A stretch of DNA of 64,000 nucleotides from Acholeplasmataceae bacterium (GCA_012841865.1 DUTX01000063.1:1-64000); one strand, 5' to 3'; positions 34,637 through 44,713 are shown, counted from the stretch's first letter. Notes: generated by a model from the sequence alone, not told the origin. Translations and numbers: made by a program.

Positions 34637-37249
34637 ATGAAACTAAAAGATTTACCGACAAAATATGATTTTAATGCGGTTGAAAAGGGTAAGTATCAAA
34701 CCTGGGTGGAAAAAGGTTATTTTACCGCCGGCGATATTTCGAAAAAACCCTTTACAATCGTGATTCCACCGCCGAACATTACCGGAAAACTCCATCTCGG
34801 GCATGTTCTTGATACAACTTTGCAAGATATCGTTGCCCGGAGAAAAAGAATGGAAGGTTTCGATGTTCTATATCTTCCCGGAATGGACCATGCCAGTATT
34901 GCAACTCAAACTAAGGTTGAAGCTGAACTTAGAAAAGAAGGCATTTCTCGTTATGATTTAGGAAGAGAAAAATTTATCGAAAAGGTTTGGGATTGGAAAG
35001 AATATTATTCCAAGTTGATTCGCGAACAATGGGCAGTAATCGGCTTAAGCCTTGATTATACACGCGAGCGGTTTACGCTTGACGAAGGCTTAAACAGGGC
35101 CGTTAATGAAGTATTTATCCGGATGTATAATGACGGTCTTATTTATCGCGGGGATAGAATCATTAACTGGGATGTTCAAAGTAAAACTGCACTTTCCAAT
35201 GTTGAAGTTATTTATGAAGATATCGAAGGAGCATTTTATTCGATTCTCTATCCCTTTGTTGAGGGAAAGGGCGGACTCGTGATTGCGACCACAAGACCGG
35301 AAACCATGTTCGGAGATGTTGCTTTGATGGTTCACCCCGAAGATAAGCGCTATCAAAAATATATTGGGAAATCTGTCTATATCCCTGGAACAAAACGGGC
35401 GCTTCCGGTTATTGCTGATCTATATGTTGATCAAGAATTCGGCACCGGCGTTGTTAAGGTTACGCCTGCGCATGATCCGAACGACTTTGAAGTCGGATTG
35501 CGGCATAATTTAGGCCGACCTTTATGTATGCATGAAGACGGAATTATGAATGAGCTTGCGGGTATTTATGAAGGTCTCGAGCGTTTTGAGTGCCGGAGAC
35601 GTCTTGTTGAAGACTTGAGGCGGGAAGGCTATTTGAAAAAGGTTGAACCGATGGTTCATTCGGTCGGACATAGCGAACGAACCGGTGTCATCGTTGAACC
35701 CAGGCTTTCACGGCAATGGTTTGTTGCGATGGATAAGTTAGCAAAAGAATTGCTTAAGATGCAAAAAGGTGCCGGAAGAATCAGTTTTATTCCGGAACGT
35801 TTTGAAAAGATCTTTAACAACTGGCTCAATAATATCCAAGATTGGTGCATCTCTAGGCAACTATGGTGGGGCCACCGGATTCCTGCCTATTATAAAGGCG
35901 ATGAAATTTATGTTGGCTTGGAAGCTCCCGGGCCGGACTGGGTTCAAGACGAGGATTCGCTCGACACTTGGTTTTCAAGCGCGCTTTGGCCGTTTTCAAC
36001 TTTGGGTTGGCCAAAGAAGACAAATGATTTGGAAAGATACTTCCCGAACGATGTTATGGTTACGGGTTCTGACCTAATCTTCTTCTGGGTTGCCAGAATG
36101 GCTTTCCAATCTAAATATCTCTTGGGTACCCGGCCCTTTAAAGATGTTGTTTTCCACGGCATGATTCGGGATGAAATCGGCCGCAAAGTCAGCAAATCCT
36201 TAAATAACGGCGCCGATTTAATGGAAGTTCGCGATAAATACGGAATCGACAGTCTCCGTTATTTCATCACCACTTCAACGGCGATGGGCCAAGATGTGAG
36301 ATTTTCCGAAGAAAAGGTTGAAGCAGCTTGGAATTACATCAACAAGATTTGGAATATCAGCCGCTATCTCGGTTTGAAATTTGCTGAAAACAATTATCAA
36401 AACAGCAAAATTAACCCTAAACTTTTAAATGCGGTTGATAAGTGGATTTTAAAGCGCTTAAATGATGTAATCAGATTGGCCGATGAGTTTTACGATAAAT
36501 ATGAATTTAGCGAAGTTGCGAGAGTAATCTATAAATTTGCTTGGGATGAATTTGCTTCTTGGTATCTGGAAATGACCAAAGTAGTTTTTGGGGAAGGAAA
36601 CGAAGAAGAGAAAATCAATACTTGCGCCGTTTTAAATTATGTTTTAATAGCTGTATTAAAACTCTTGCATCCATTCATGCCCTTTGTTACCGAAGAAATT
36701 TATGGTATGCTTGAGGAAGGAAGCATAACAATCAGCGCTTGGCCAAAAGCAAACCCGGATTATGATTTCAATGACGCTAACAATATTGAAATTATTTATG
36801 AAATTATTACCAACATCCGAAACTTACGGGCAGAGAAAAATGTTTCCTTTAAAAAGGAAATCAACCTCGAATTACAAATTAGAAATCCGGAAATCTCCAA
36901 GTTTATTCAAGAAAATTTACATTTCTTAAAAAGGTTTACCAACTTCCACAAGATAAAAATTTCCGCAAAAGAAATCGACACCGCCCAAAAAAGTGTTAGT
37001 GTTCTTTCAGATGTTGTGGTTGCTGTGCCCTTGCATGAACTGGTTAATTTAAAAGAAGAACTGGAAAAACTTTATGAAAACCAGAAGAAGATGCAATCGG
37101 AAATCGAAAGATGTGAAAAACTCTTAAGTAATCCCGGCTTTGTAAATAAAGCGCCGGCGGAAAAGGTCGAAGCGGAAAAGACAAAACTGAAAGATTATCA
37201 GCGTCAACTTGAGGAAATCAAGAAGTTGATTGCTGATTACGAAGAGTGA
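34637..37249 (+). CDS. valS: Valine--tRNA ligase
   Basis: 870 residues. The class I signatures are HLGH at 53-56 and KVSKS at 517-521. The editing domain contains TTRPETMFGDVAL, and a C-terminal coiled-coil tail (rich in Glu/Lys) is present. It charges tRNA-Val. The ATG at 34637 follows GGAGGTG and the T-box terminator. The next gene follows after only 2 bases. Confidence 0.98.
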   Translation: MKLKDLPTKYDFNAVEKGKYQTWVEKGYFTAGDISKKPFTIVIPPPNITGKLHLGHVLDTTLQDIVARRKRMEGFDVLYLPGMDHASIATQTKVEAELRKEGISRYDLGREKFIEKVWDWKEYYSKLIREQWAVIGLSLDYTRERFTLDEGLNRAVNEVFIRMYNDGLIYRGDRIINWDVQSKTALSNVEVIYEDIEGAFYSILYPFVEGKGGLVIATTRPETMFGDVALMVHPEDKRYQKYIGKSVYIPGTKRALPVIADLYVDQEFGTGVVKVTPAHDPNDFEVGLRHNLGRPLCMHEDGIMNELAGIYEGLERFECRRRLVEDLRREGYLKKVEPMVHSVGHSERTGVIVEPRLSRQWFVAMDKLAKELLKMQKGAGRISFIPERFEKIFNNWLNNIQDWCISRQLWWGHRIPAYYKGDEIYVGLEAPGPDWVQDEDSLDTWFSSALWPFSTLGWPKKTNDLERYFPNDVMVTGSDLIFFWVARMAFQSKYLLGTRPFKDVVFHGMIRDEIGRKVSKSLNNGADLMEVRDKYGIDSLRYFITTSTAMGQDVRFSEEKVEAAWNYINKIWNISRYLGLKFAENNYQNSKINPKLLNAVDKWILKRLNDVIRLADEFYDKYEFSEVARVIYKFAWDEFASWYLEMTKVVFGEGNEEEKINTCAVLNYVLIAVLKLLHPFMPFVTEEIYGMLEEGSITISAWPKANPDYDFNDANNIEIIYEIITNIRNLRAEKNVSFKKEINLELQIRNPEISKFIQENLHFLKRFTNFHKIKISAKEIDTAQKSVSVLSDVVVAVPLHELVNLKEELEKLYENQKKMQSEIERCEKLLSNPGFVNKAPAEKVEAEKTKLKDYQRQLEEIKKLIADYEE

Positions 37250-37251
37250 TT

Positions 37252-37794
37252 ATGGCTTACCGAGTACTTATCATCGGTAAGCCGGTCACTTTACCGGAAA
37301 GGGATGAATTTGAAGTTGATTTTCAAACTGTGGAGGGAGAATATTCAGCTTATGATTTGGTTGTTAAACTTGATTCCGGTAAACTTGTTCTTGTTTTAAC
37401 CGAAGAAGAAATTGAGTTTAGGGAAGAAAAACTGCAAGAATTAATTTTAAAGGGAATTGAGAAACTACGAAAAAATGAGTTAGATAAGAATCTCGCTTTA
37501 GAGATGCTTGGCGGAAGCGAAAGATTATATTTTCGTTCCTTAAAATTATATTTTGAAGAATATCATGATTTAAAAGCCAAATTAGAAAAATATCTTGCTA
37601 AGCAAGAATATCAAGCAATGCGAGATTTAGTTCATAAAGTTCGGGGGTTTACTCTTTATACCGGAGCCAAACTCTTATACAAAATCGCAGGAATTTTAGA
37701 AACGGAACTTCTGGAAGGAGAAGTAAAGAATTTAAATCATTTCCTGAGATTACACGAAAGATTATTAGCATATTGTCAGGTGGAAAATGTTTAA
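37252..37794 (+). CDS. HPt-domain-like protein, orphan
   Basis: 180 residues. Residues 1-60 form a beta-rich part of unknown type. Residues 80-180 look like a histidine phosphotransfer helical bundle: MLGGSERLYFRSLKLYFEEY, then LVHKVRGFTLYTGAKLL with His128 as the likely phospho-acceptor, then a LETELLEG helix. No histidine kinase or response regulator is in the window. It lies between valS and folC with 2-bp and 8-bp overlaps, so it is part of a housekeeping operon. The HPt call rests on pattern only. Confidence 0.6.
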   Translation: MAYRVLIIGKPVTLPERDEFEVDFQTVEGEYSAYDLVVKLDSGKLVLVLTEEEIEFREEKLQELILKGIEKLRKNELDKNLALEMLGGSERLYFRSLKLYFEEYHDLKAKLEKYLAKQEYQAMRDLVHKVRGFTLYTGAKLLYKIAGILETELLEGEVKNLNHFLRLHERLLAYCQVENV

Positions 37795-39055
37795 TAATGC
37801 TCAAGATTTGATTACTTGGATTGAAGCGCAAAAGCGTTTAACGCCAAAAGTTTCTTTGGAAAGATTTAATAGGATATGTGAGCTTTACGGGAGACCGGAA
37901 AAGGATTTAAAATACGTCCATATCGGCGGCACTAACGGCAAAGGTTCAACCGTAGCTTTTGTTAAGAACATTCTTCAGGAAGCGGGATATAATGTCGCAA
38001 CCTATATTTCGCCCTATGTACTTAAATTTAATGAAAGAATTTCTTATAACTGTGAGTTTATCTCTGATGAAAAATTGCTTGAAATCGGAAATTATATTAT
38101 TTCTAAATATCCGCTTTTGGAAGCGAATAATCTTGACCCACTTTCTTTTTTTGAATTTGTAACTTTAGCTGCTTTTGTTTATTTTTCAAGATTAGAAAAA
38201 CTTGATTTTGTGGTGCTCGAGGTCGGTTTAGGTGGTTTGCTTGATGCGACGAATATAGTTAAACCTTTGGTAACTGTAATTACGAATGTCTCTTATGACC
38301 ACATGAATGTCTTGGGAGATAGTTTGGAAGAGATTGCGGAAAATAAGCTCGGGATTGTAAAAGAGGGAGTACCTTTAATTACATGCGATAATCCTGAGTT
38401 AAGAGAGCTTTTTAAAGCAACATGTCGGAAAAAGCAAAGCCCCTTGGTTTTAATAAAAAAAGAGGACCTTAGGAATGTCCGAGTCAGTCTTTCAGAAACT
38501 CTCTTTGATTATGAGGATTTTAAGGATCTGAAACTGAGTTTACTTGGTCGTCATCAAGCTTTAAATGCCGTGCTGGCTCTTGAAGTGATCCGAGAGTTAA
38601 GAAAGACTTATCTTGTTAGGCGCGAAGATATTTATCGAGGACTCTTAAAAACTTTTTGGCCCGGAAGGCTCCAACTTTTGATGCAGGAGCCGGTAATACT
38701 GGTTGACGGAGCCCATAATTTGGGCGGGATAATCAGTCTTGCAGAGTTTTTAAGAACGGTTAAAGGCGAAAACTTCTTAAGAATTATTTTTGCTGTTTCC
38801 CACGACAAAGCCAAAGAAAAAATGCTTCCGATAATCGAAGCAGTGGCGGATGAAATAGTCTTTTCTCGTTATTCCTATCACAGGAGCGATGATGCGAAAC
38901 TGCTTTATGCAATTTCAAACCATCCCCGGAAGCGAATTGAAGAGAATTTGGATAGTTTATTATTAGAAGCAAAAACAACTAAAGGAATAACGGTGTTTTG
39001 CGGAAGCTTATATTTAGTGAGCGATGTCCTCCATAAGTTTCCCTCATTCTCTTGA
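37787..39055 (+). CDS. folC: Folylpolyglutamate synthase / dihydrofolate synthase
   Basis: 422 residues, normal for the bifunctional enzyme. HIGGTNGKGSTVAF is the P-loop, YISPYVLKFNERI the folate loop, and GLGGLLDATN and DGAHNLGG are family signatures. It adds glutamate to folates, needed to retain them and to make tetrahydrofolate for Fhs. The order valS-folC is conserved in Firmicutes. Confidence 0.96.
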   Translation: MFNNAQDLITWIEAQKRLTPKVSLERFNRICELYGRPEKDLKYVHIGGTNGKGSTVAFVKNILQEAGYNVATYISPYVLKFNERISYNCEFISDEKLLEIGNYIISKYPLLEANNLDPLSFFEFVTLAAFVYFSRLEKLDFVVLEVGLGGLLDATNIVKPLVTVITNVSYDHMNVLGDSLEEIAENKLGIVKEGVPLITCDNPELRELFKATCRKKQSPLVLIKKEDLRNVRVSLSETLFDYEDFKDLKLSLLGRHQALNAVLALEVIRELRKTYLVRREDIYRGLLKTFWPGRLQLLMQEPVILVDGAHNLGGIISLAEFLRTVKGENFLRIIFAVSHDKAKEKMLPIIEAVADEIVFSRYSYHRSDDAKLLYAISNHPRKRIEENLDSLLLEAKTTKGITVFCGSLYLVSDVLHKFPSFS

Positions 39056-39090
39056 CAAAAACAAAAAAGATATTGTATTTTAACCGTAAC

Positions 39091-39118
39091 AAAAAGATAG
39101 ATTCGTCTATCTTTTTTT
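39091..39118 (+). terminator. Terminator of the valS-folC operon
   Basis: An 11-bp stem (39091-39101/39106-39116) with a TTCG tetraloop and T-run. Confidence 0.92.
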
Positions 39119-39172
39119 GACATTTTTCCTTTGCCAATTTCAATATACTTGTCCATAAGGGGGAGTATATGT

Positions 39173-39775
39173 ATGAAAAAAAGGGAAATTGATATCTTTG
39201 GAATGCTACTTGGTTTGGTCATCGGTTGCATCCTCGGCTTCTTCCTATCTTCGCGAATCAATCTTAATGAGAAGCCCGAAGACAAACCGGCAATTACAGA
39301 AAAGGGGTATGTCCATCTCCTGCAGGTAGCAAAAGTGGAAGAACCTTCTGAAGCCTTTAAAATTTTGGAAGACCTTAATAAAAAAGGCCTGAAGGCTGTG
39401 GCAGTCAAAAAAGGGAACAATTCCCATTATATCTATGGCGGCATTGCTTTAGAAGAAGAGAACCTTGCTAGTTTGGCAGCAAGATATCTGGATCATGGCA
39501 TTCATACGATTGTCGTTAAAGAATACTTATTGGATAAACTAAATTCTGTGATTGAAAATGATGAAGAATGTGAATTTTGGAGCGAATGCATTAACAATCT
39601 TTTGAACAGTTTGGAAGATAAAGAAGTTGAAGTGAGTCCGAAATATGCTTTAAATCGCAAATATCCGGAAGTCTTAGTCGTCATATCCTTTCTAAAGGAA
39701 GATTATGATTCGGAGTCAACTCTCCTACTCTTACAACTGGATGCATATCGACTTATTGTAGAAACACTTGCTTAA
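39173..39775 (+). CDS. Membrane-anchored SPOR-like protein
   Basis: 200 residues; start at 39173 after GGGGGAG. One N-terminal transmembrane helix (IFGMLLGLVIGCILGFFL) is followed by a charged linker and a YVHLLQVAKV...AFKILEDLNKKGLKAVAVKK segment that resembles a SPOR fold, which binds peptidoglycan. The remainder is acidic. The SPOR call is by pattern only. The gene leads into radC, whose start lies 49 bases after this stop. Confidence 0.6.
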   Translation: MKKREIDIFGMLLGLVIGCILGFFLSSRINLNEKPEDKPAITEKGYVHLLQVAKVEEPSEAFKILEDLNKKGLKAVAVKKGNNSHYIYGGIALEEENLASLAARYLDHGIHTIVVKEYLLDKLNSVIENDEECEFWSECINNLLNSLEDKEVEVSPKYALNRKYPEVLVVISFLKEDYDSESTLLLLQLDAYRLIVETLA

Positions 39776-39824
39776 AAACGAAATCATCATCCCTGCCTCT
39801 AATATAATAATGAAGGAGGTAGGG

Positions 39825-40502
39825 ATGAGTTTTTTAGTAAAGGAGATTCCCGCAAGCGACCGGCCGAGGGAAAGACTGATTAAATATGGTGTGCGTTCGC
39901 TTTCCGACCATGAGTTGCTCGCAATTATTCTTCGGACCGGAACTAAGAATCTCTCGGTATTGGATCTTGCGAAAAGGGTATTGATAGAATTTCAGAATCT
40001 TAATCGCTTAAACGAAGCAACGGTTACGGAACTAAAGAAAATAAAAGGCATCGGTGAAGCCAAAGCGATTGAAATACTTGCTGCGATTGAATTGGGAAGA
40101 AGAATAAATCTGCCCGTAACTCCGAAATTAGTGCTATCCAATCCGTATCAATCCTATGCTTATTTAAAAGAGATTATCCAAAATGAAAGTCAGGAGCATT
40201 TGGTTTGCGTTTATCTGAATACTCAAAGTGAAGCAATCGCCACCAAAACCATCAGTATCGGTACTGTCAATCAAACCATTATTAATCCGAAAGATGTTTT
40301 AAAATGGGGTTTAAAATATTCCGCAACCGGTATCATCATCGCTCATAACCATCCTTCCGGAAATCCGCTTCCAAGCAAGGAGGATTTTCAAGTCACAAGG
40401 AGGATAGTGGAAGCTGCGAAACTCATGGATATCATCGTTGTTGATCATATCATTGTCGGCAAGAACAAGTATTATAGTTTCCTTGAAAACAAGAAAATAT
40501 AA
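39825..40502 (+). CDS. radC: RadC/JAB-domain protein
   Basis: 225 residues. A helix-hairpin-helix (ELKKIKGIGEAKAI) at about 65-80 is followed by a JAMM metalloprotease-like domain with HNHPSGNPLPSKEDF (ligands His, His, Asp). The start at 39825 is set by GGAGG. The role in DNA repair is disputed. In Bacillus radC lies upstream of the mreBCD-minCD-spoIVFAB region. Here the mre and min genes are missing and the spoIVFAB-like pair follows directly. Confidence 0.94.
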   Translation: MSFLVKEIPASDRPRERLIKYGVRSLSDHELLAIILRTGTKNLSVLDLAKRVLIEFQNLNRLNEATVTELKKIKGIGEAKAIEILAAIELGRRINLPVTPKLVLSNPYQSYAYLKEIIQNESQEHLVCVYLNTQSEAIATKTISIGTVNQTIINPKDVLKWGLKYSATGIIIAHNHPSGNPLPSKEDFQVTRRIVEAAKLMDIIVVDHIIVGKNKYYSFLENKKI

Positions 40503-40546
40503 TAAAATGGACTGGGCCTTCATATAATGCTAGTAATCGAGGTGAT

Positions 40547-41095
40547 ATGTTCATGGAAAAAGATGATTTCAACCTTATCGACCGTTTTTTATACAAGCTG
40601 TTGATTTGTTCTGCTTTCTTGTTTGCAATCGTGTTTTTAGACCAAGTAAAGGTTGTAAAACTGGAGAAAGTGAGACAGCCGTTTGCGGAACATATAAATA
40701 TTCTCCCCTTTATTCAAAAGCTTAACGGTAAGGAAAGCTTTCTTCTTCCCGTTGATATTACCGATCAAGTTTCCGCTCCGACCTATCAAGTTTACCAAAA
40801 CTCGCAGGTGATTAAAAACGGAAGATTGATTGTCTTGGATGATTATCAAGGGGTCGAGAATTATAAAGCGGGAGTAGTCGTTAAGATTCATAAGGTTAAC
40901 GGATTATATGAAGTAACCGTAAAAGGCATTGACGGTTATGAATATGTCTATAATAATTTAGAAAGCATTGATGTTAATATTTACAAATATTTAAAAAGCG
41001 GGGATATTATCGGTCTTCCGGGACGGAAGAATGATAAGAATTTCTTTAGATTCTATGTTTATTCCAAAGGAGAACCGGTTGATCTTTTTGCCTGA
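40547..41095 (+). CDS. SpoIVFA-like membrane protein with M23-type domain
   Basis: 182 residues. One N-terminal membrane segment (LLICSAFLFAIVFLD), then a region ending in an LytM/M23-like fold (GVVVKIHKVNGLYEVTVKGIDGYEYVYNNLESIDVNIYKYLKSGDIIGLPG). The zinc ligands of active M23 peptidases are not evident, as in SpoIVFA. It overlaps the SpoIVFB-like gene by one base. In Bacillus SpoIVFA holds and inhibits SpoIVFB. The call is supported mainly by gene order. Confidence 0.7.
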   Translation: MFMEKDDFNLIDRFLYKLLICSAFLFAIVFLDQVKVVKLEKVRQPFAEHINILPFIQKLNGKESFLLPVDITDQVSAPTYQVYQNSQVIKNGRLIVLDDYQGVENYKAGVVVKIHKVNGLYEVTVKGIDGYEYVYNNLESIDVNIYKYLKSGDIIGLPGRKNDKNFFRFYVYSKGEPVDLFA

Positions 41096-41715
41096 TGAAG
41101 ATTAAAATTCATTATTCGCTTTCGCTTTTGTTTTTCATTTTTATTTTTACCGGTTTTTATTTGGAATTCTTTATCTTCTTTCTTGTTATCTTCGCTCATG
41201 AATTAGGTCATTACTTGGTTGCGAGAATCTATGGGGTAAAGATTGAACATTTAACCTTTACTGTTCTCGGGGGGGTTTTAAAAATAGAAACAGTAAATAT
41301 TTCTTGGATCAAACAAATCTTTCTTTACGGTGCCGGTATCATTGTAAATCTCTTGTTGTTTTTTGGTTCAAGATATTTACCAAATCCCTATTTTAAAAAA
41401 CTGTTTTTAAACTATAACCTCTTGTTAATAGTTTTCAATCTGCTTCCCATTTATCCCTTGGATGGCTTTTTGATTCTTCAAGCCTTTCTCGGTTTCTTTA
41501 AATCACCTTTCAGAGAATTTCGCCTCGCCTCAACAACTTCCTATTTATTTTTAGGCGCTTTATTTGTAATAGTTCTTGTTAATCGTTTTGGGTTAGCTGC
41601 TTGGATTATCCTCGTTTATCTTCTTTACCAAAACATCAATTTCAGTATTAATAAAAATAATTATGTATTAAAGAAAATCATCAATAATTATCGTTATGAA
41701 GCAGCAAAAAGTTAA
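41095..41715 (+). CDS. SpoIVFB-like site-2 intramembrane metalloprotease (M50)
   Basis: 206 residues with about six helices. The zinc motif HELGH is at about residues 42-46 (FAHELGHYLVARI) and the third ligand motif is NLLPIYPLDG near residue 120. In sporulating Bacillus this protease removes the pro-sequence of sigma-K. The CBS domain found in B. subtilis SpoIVFB is absent. A SigK-like sigma factor with a hydrophobic N-terminus lies at 51671-52342, so a similar function is possible (inference). Confidence 0.85.
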   Translation: MKIKIHYSLSLLFFIFIFTGFYLEFFIFFLVIFAHELGHYLVARIYGVKIEHLTFTVLGGVLKIETVNISWIKQIFLYGAGIIVNLLLFFGSRYLPNPYFKKLFLNYNLLLIVFNLLPIYPLDGFLILQAFLGFFKSPFREFRLASTTSYLFLGALFVIVLVNRFGLAAWIILVYLLYQNINFSINKNNYVLKKIINNYRYEAAKS

Positions 41716-42439
41716 AATTTATGATATAATTTATGATATGAAATCCGGAATTAGTTTTAGAATTAATGAAAAAAAATATCCAGTCACAATCACCAGAAAA
41801 AAGATGAAGCGGATAGTTATCAAAATGAATCGAACCGGGGGAATCTTGGTCAGTTGTCCTCACTTTTGTTCCGACAAGGTTGTGTTAGGTTTTTTAGAAA
41901 AGAACCGCCCCTGGTTGGAAAAGACCGCATCCGAGTTAGATGCTAATGATCAAGAACTAGGAATATCTGCATGTCTAGAATTTAAGAGAACATATTTTAA
42001 AGGTATACTTTATTCGTTAAAACAAAATGCGGATTTAAAGACACCTTATTTAATCAGTAATGACACAATTTATTATCAAAATGACCCCAAGAGTGCGGTT
42101 GAAAAACTTCTCCGGGACAATTATTCATATATTGAAGGAGAATTTGAAAGAGTTAAAACACTCTTTAAAGACTCAATTACCCAAAGCACTTATCTTACCA
42201 TCCGCAAAATGAAAAGTAGATGGGGAAGCTGCAATTATAAAACCGGAAGAATAACCATCAATCGTGCTTTAGTTCATTTGCCTGCGAAATTACTTCATTA
42301 CGTAATGTTTCATGAATTTACGCATCTTTTATATCCAAATCATGGCAAACTTTTTCGAGCCTTCCTAAAAAAACATCTTCCTGATTTTCGTGAATCAGAA
42401 AGAGAACTTAAAAAATATTCATTTTTATTAAATATCTAA
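41696..42439 (+). CDS. YgjP/WLM-type zinc metallopeptidase
   Basis: Up to 247 residues. The zinc motif HEFTH (FHEFTHLLYPNHGKLF) and the KSRWGSCNYKTGRITIN block are typical of YgjP (DUF45). The start is uncertain: 41696 overlaps the previous gene by 20 bases, and an ATG at 41738 follows a TATAAT-like sequence. Neither has a clear ribosome-binding site. The family may be a protease linked to type I restriction or to unknown processing. Confidence 0.88.
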   Translation: MKQQKVKIYDIIYDMKSGISFRINEKKYPVTITRKKMKRIVIKMNRTGGILVSCPHFCSDKVVLGFLEKNRPWLEKTASELDANDQELGISACLEFKRTYFKGILYSLKQNADLKTPYLISNDTIYYQNDPKSAVEKLLRDNYSYIEGEFERVKTLFKDSITQSTYLTIRKMKSRWGSCNYKTGRITINRALVHLPAKLLHYVMFHEFTHLLYPNHGKLFRAFLKKHLPDFRESERELKKYSFLLNI

Positions 42440-42462
42440 CCGAGATTGTTCTCGGTTTTTTT
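42438..42462 (+). terminator. Terminator after the YgjP-type gene
   Basis: An 8-bp stem AACCGAGA/TCTCGGTT (42438-42445/42450-42457) with a TTGT loop and T-run. Confidence 0.9.
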
Positions 42463-42569
42463 GATATTGTAATCCAGTAAAGCATTAAAAGCTATTAAAA
42501 TTAATAAAATTCTTCTTATGGAAAACAAAATATGATAATATATCAGTATAATTATATAAAGGTAATAAC

Positions 42570-43009
42570 ATGGATAAAGTTATTTATTTACAAACTAATG
42601 AAACGATTAAATCTTATCTCAGTAATTCGGACCAAAAACTAAGAAAGTTAATAGAACATATTGGAGATATAAAAATAACAATTTCTGATAATTACTTTGA
42701 ATCATTAGTGTAAACAATTATAAAGTCTCTACTTTACAAAATGATGATATAATAAGCGAATTAACAAAGATGAAAGGGATAGGTATTTGGACTGCGGAAA
42801 TGTTTTTAATCTTTTCGCTTGGAAGAACTGATGTTTTTTCATTAAATGATGTTGGGTTACAACGCGCAACACAATGGTTGTATAATTCTAGTAATTTAAA
42901 TAAAAACGAATTAAGAGCAATTAGCAATAAGTGGAAACCGTATCGAACCTTTGCTTCATTATATTTATGGGAATCTATTAATAATGACATTATAAATACA
43001 AATATTTGA
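42570..43009 (+). pseudogene. AlkA-like DNA-3-methyladenine glycosylase, internally deleted
   Basis: The start ATG at 42570 has an AAAGG site and gives 47 residues (LRKLIEHIGDIKITISDNYFESLV) that end at TAA 42711. A second frame from about 42713 continues with NYKVSTLQNDDIISELTKMKGIGIWTAEMFLIFSLG...: the HhH region of AlkA and its C-terminus. Roughly 60-70 residues, including the first HhH and substrate-binding part, are missing between them. A deletion with frame loss fits. It is not likely to be functional. Confidence 0.75.
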
Positions 43010-43109
43010 AATTCTCAAGGATTAATCATAGTAAAACTACTTCCTTAAATAATTAAAATAGACGTGGAATGTCCGTGATAAACATTGAGAGTAATTAGGA
43101 GGTGCGGAG

Positions 43110-44579
43110 ATGAAAAAAACAGTATTATTCCGGCGTTACAAAATATGGGTTTGGTTTATCCTTTTATCTATTTTGTTTAGTCTGTTTACCGCTTTTCTTT
43201 CTGGTAGTATGCAAATCAAGCAAAATATGCGTTATGATGCTCCGCTTGATGAATATAAAGCACATTTGGATAAGCGCATCCCTGCTCTGATGAAACAGTA
43301 TAAGATTCCTGGTTGCAGCATCGCGCTTGTGCAGGATGGCGAAATTTCATGGACTGAGGCGTATGGTTATGCGGACTTAGAAAGTGAAAGGAAGTTGACA
43401 GTCGATACGCCAATGAGTGTGCAATCAATTGCAAAGTCGATTACAGCCTGGGGAGTTATGCGACTTGTAGAAAAGGATTTGATTGACTTGGATGCTCCGG
43501 TATCCGAATATCTAAAAAGTTGGGAATTTCCTGATTCCGACTAAGCGACAGAAAAGATTTCGACTCGGCAACTATTAAGCCATACCGCTGGGATGCCATT
43601 GGGCGATTTCAACAAAATTTATGCCCCCGGCGAAACAATGCCCTCTAACCGAGTAGTGATGACAGAGGAAGCGGTGTTGATGAGAGAACCAGGGACGGGA
43701 TTTTCCTATTCAAACGTAGGCTATAACCTTTTGGAAATTCTGATTGAAGAAGTTACGGGACAAAGCTTTTCAGAATATATACGCGCGGAGATTTTATTAC
43801 CGCTGGGGATGGAAAGCGCAACTTTTGAGATAGACAAAACGATGAAGCCATATCCTCCTACAGGATATAGCCTTAGCGAAAAGCCAGTTCCGGTCTATCT
43901 TTACCCTTCAAAAGCTTCGGGTGGGCTTTTTGCTACAGCAGAGGACATAGCGAGTTTTGTGGCTGCTGGTTTGAAAGAAAACCCAGTATTAAGTAGAGAA
44001 AGTATAGAGCAGATGTATCAATCCGAAAGTAATAAAATTGGAGTTTACGGTTTGGTATTTGAAGGGTATGGATTTGGTCATTATCTTGAAAAACTGCCGA
44101 ATGGTTTACGAAGCGTTTCCCATGGTGGTCAGGGCAAAGGCATCATGACGCATTTTCAAGCTGTCCCGGAAACAGGTGATGCTATTGTGATTCTTACAAA
44201 CAGTCAGCGGAGCTGGCCGTTTATCGCCTATGTGCTCAATGATTGGGCGCAGTGGCGAGGTTTCACCTCAGTCGGTATGGGAAGGATTATCTGGGGGCAT
44301 TATCTACTCTCTGTGGTAATCGGTTTGCTAATCTCTGCAAGTTTGCTCTTGGCATTGAGGATGATTTTGACCTTTTATCGGGAGAAACGAATTCCCTTGA
44401 GACTGGTTCGAGTTGGCATTGCGATTATACTGCTCGGGATTTTAATCTGGTGCGGTTTTCAAGATTATTTATTTATTACTTCAGTTTTCCCGGTTTTGTC
44501 AATCTGGCTAGGGAGCGCAATATTTGTGTTCTCGAGCGTCTTACTGTTGTCCGCGTTGTTACCCGCACGTAGAAAGTAG
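43110..44579 (+). pseudogene. Serine hydrolase (class C beta-lactamase-like), stopped by in-frame TAA
   Basis: Two parts in the same frame join at 43542-43544 (PDSD-TAA-ATEKISTRQLLSHTAG). Together they make a 489-codon protein. It has an N-terminal membrane anchor, SIAK (Ser-x-x-Lys), YSNVGYN (Tyr-x-Asn), HGGQGKG, and three C-terminal helices. The catalytic residues are intact apart from the stop. The codon use is GC-richer than nearby genes, which hints at transfer. A GAA to TAA change, sequencing error or read-through could explain the stop. Confidence 0.8.
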
Positions 44580-44672
44580 AATAAACTTTTAAGAAGATTT
44601 ATTTACATTGATTATTATAATTTAATAAGATATCAATTAATAAGGATTATAATTTGTCCAGCAAATAGATTG

Positions 44673-44713
44673 TAAAAAAGTCATTACCTTATCAGTTAAG
44701 GAATGACTTTTTT
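44673..44713 (+). terminator. Terminator after the serine hydrolase remnant
   Basis: Long stem with AAAAAAGTCATT on the 5' side and AATGACTTTTTT on the 3' side, and an inner CTTA/TAAG helix. Confidence 0.9.

Noticed and set aside
14497-44579. A variant genetic code in which TAA or TGA is read as an amino acid
   Set aside because: Many clear genes end at TGA or TAA at the expected family length, and Trp is encoded by TGG. The two TAA-interrupted genes are better read as pseudogenes or errors.
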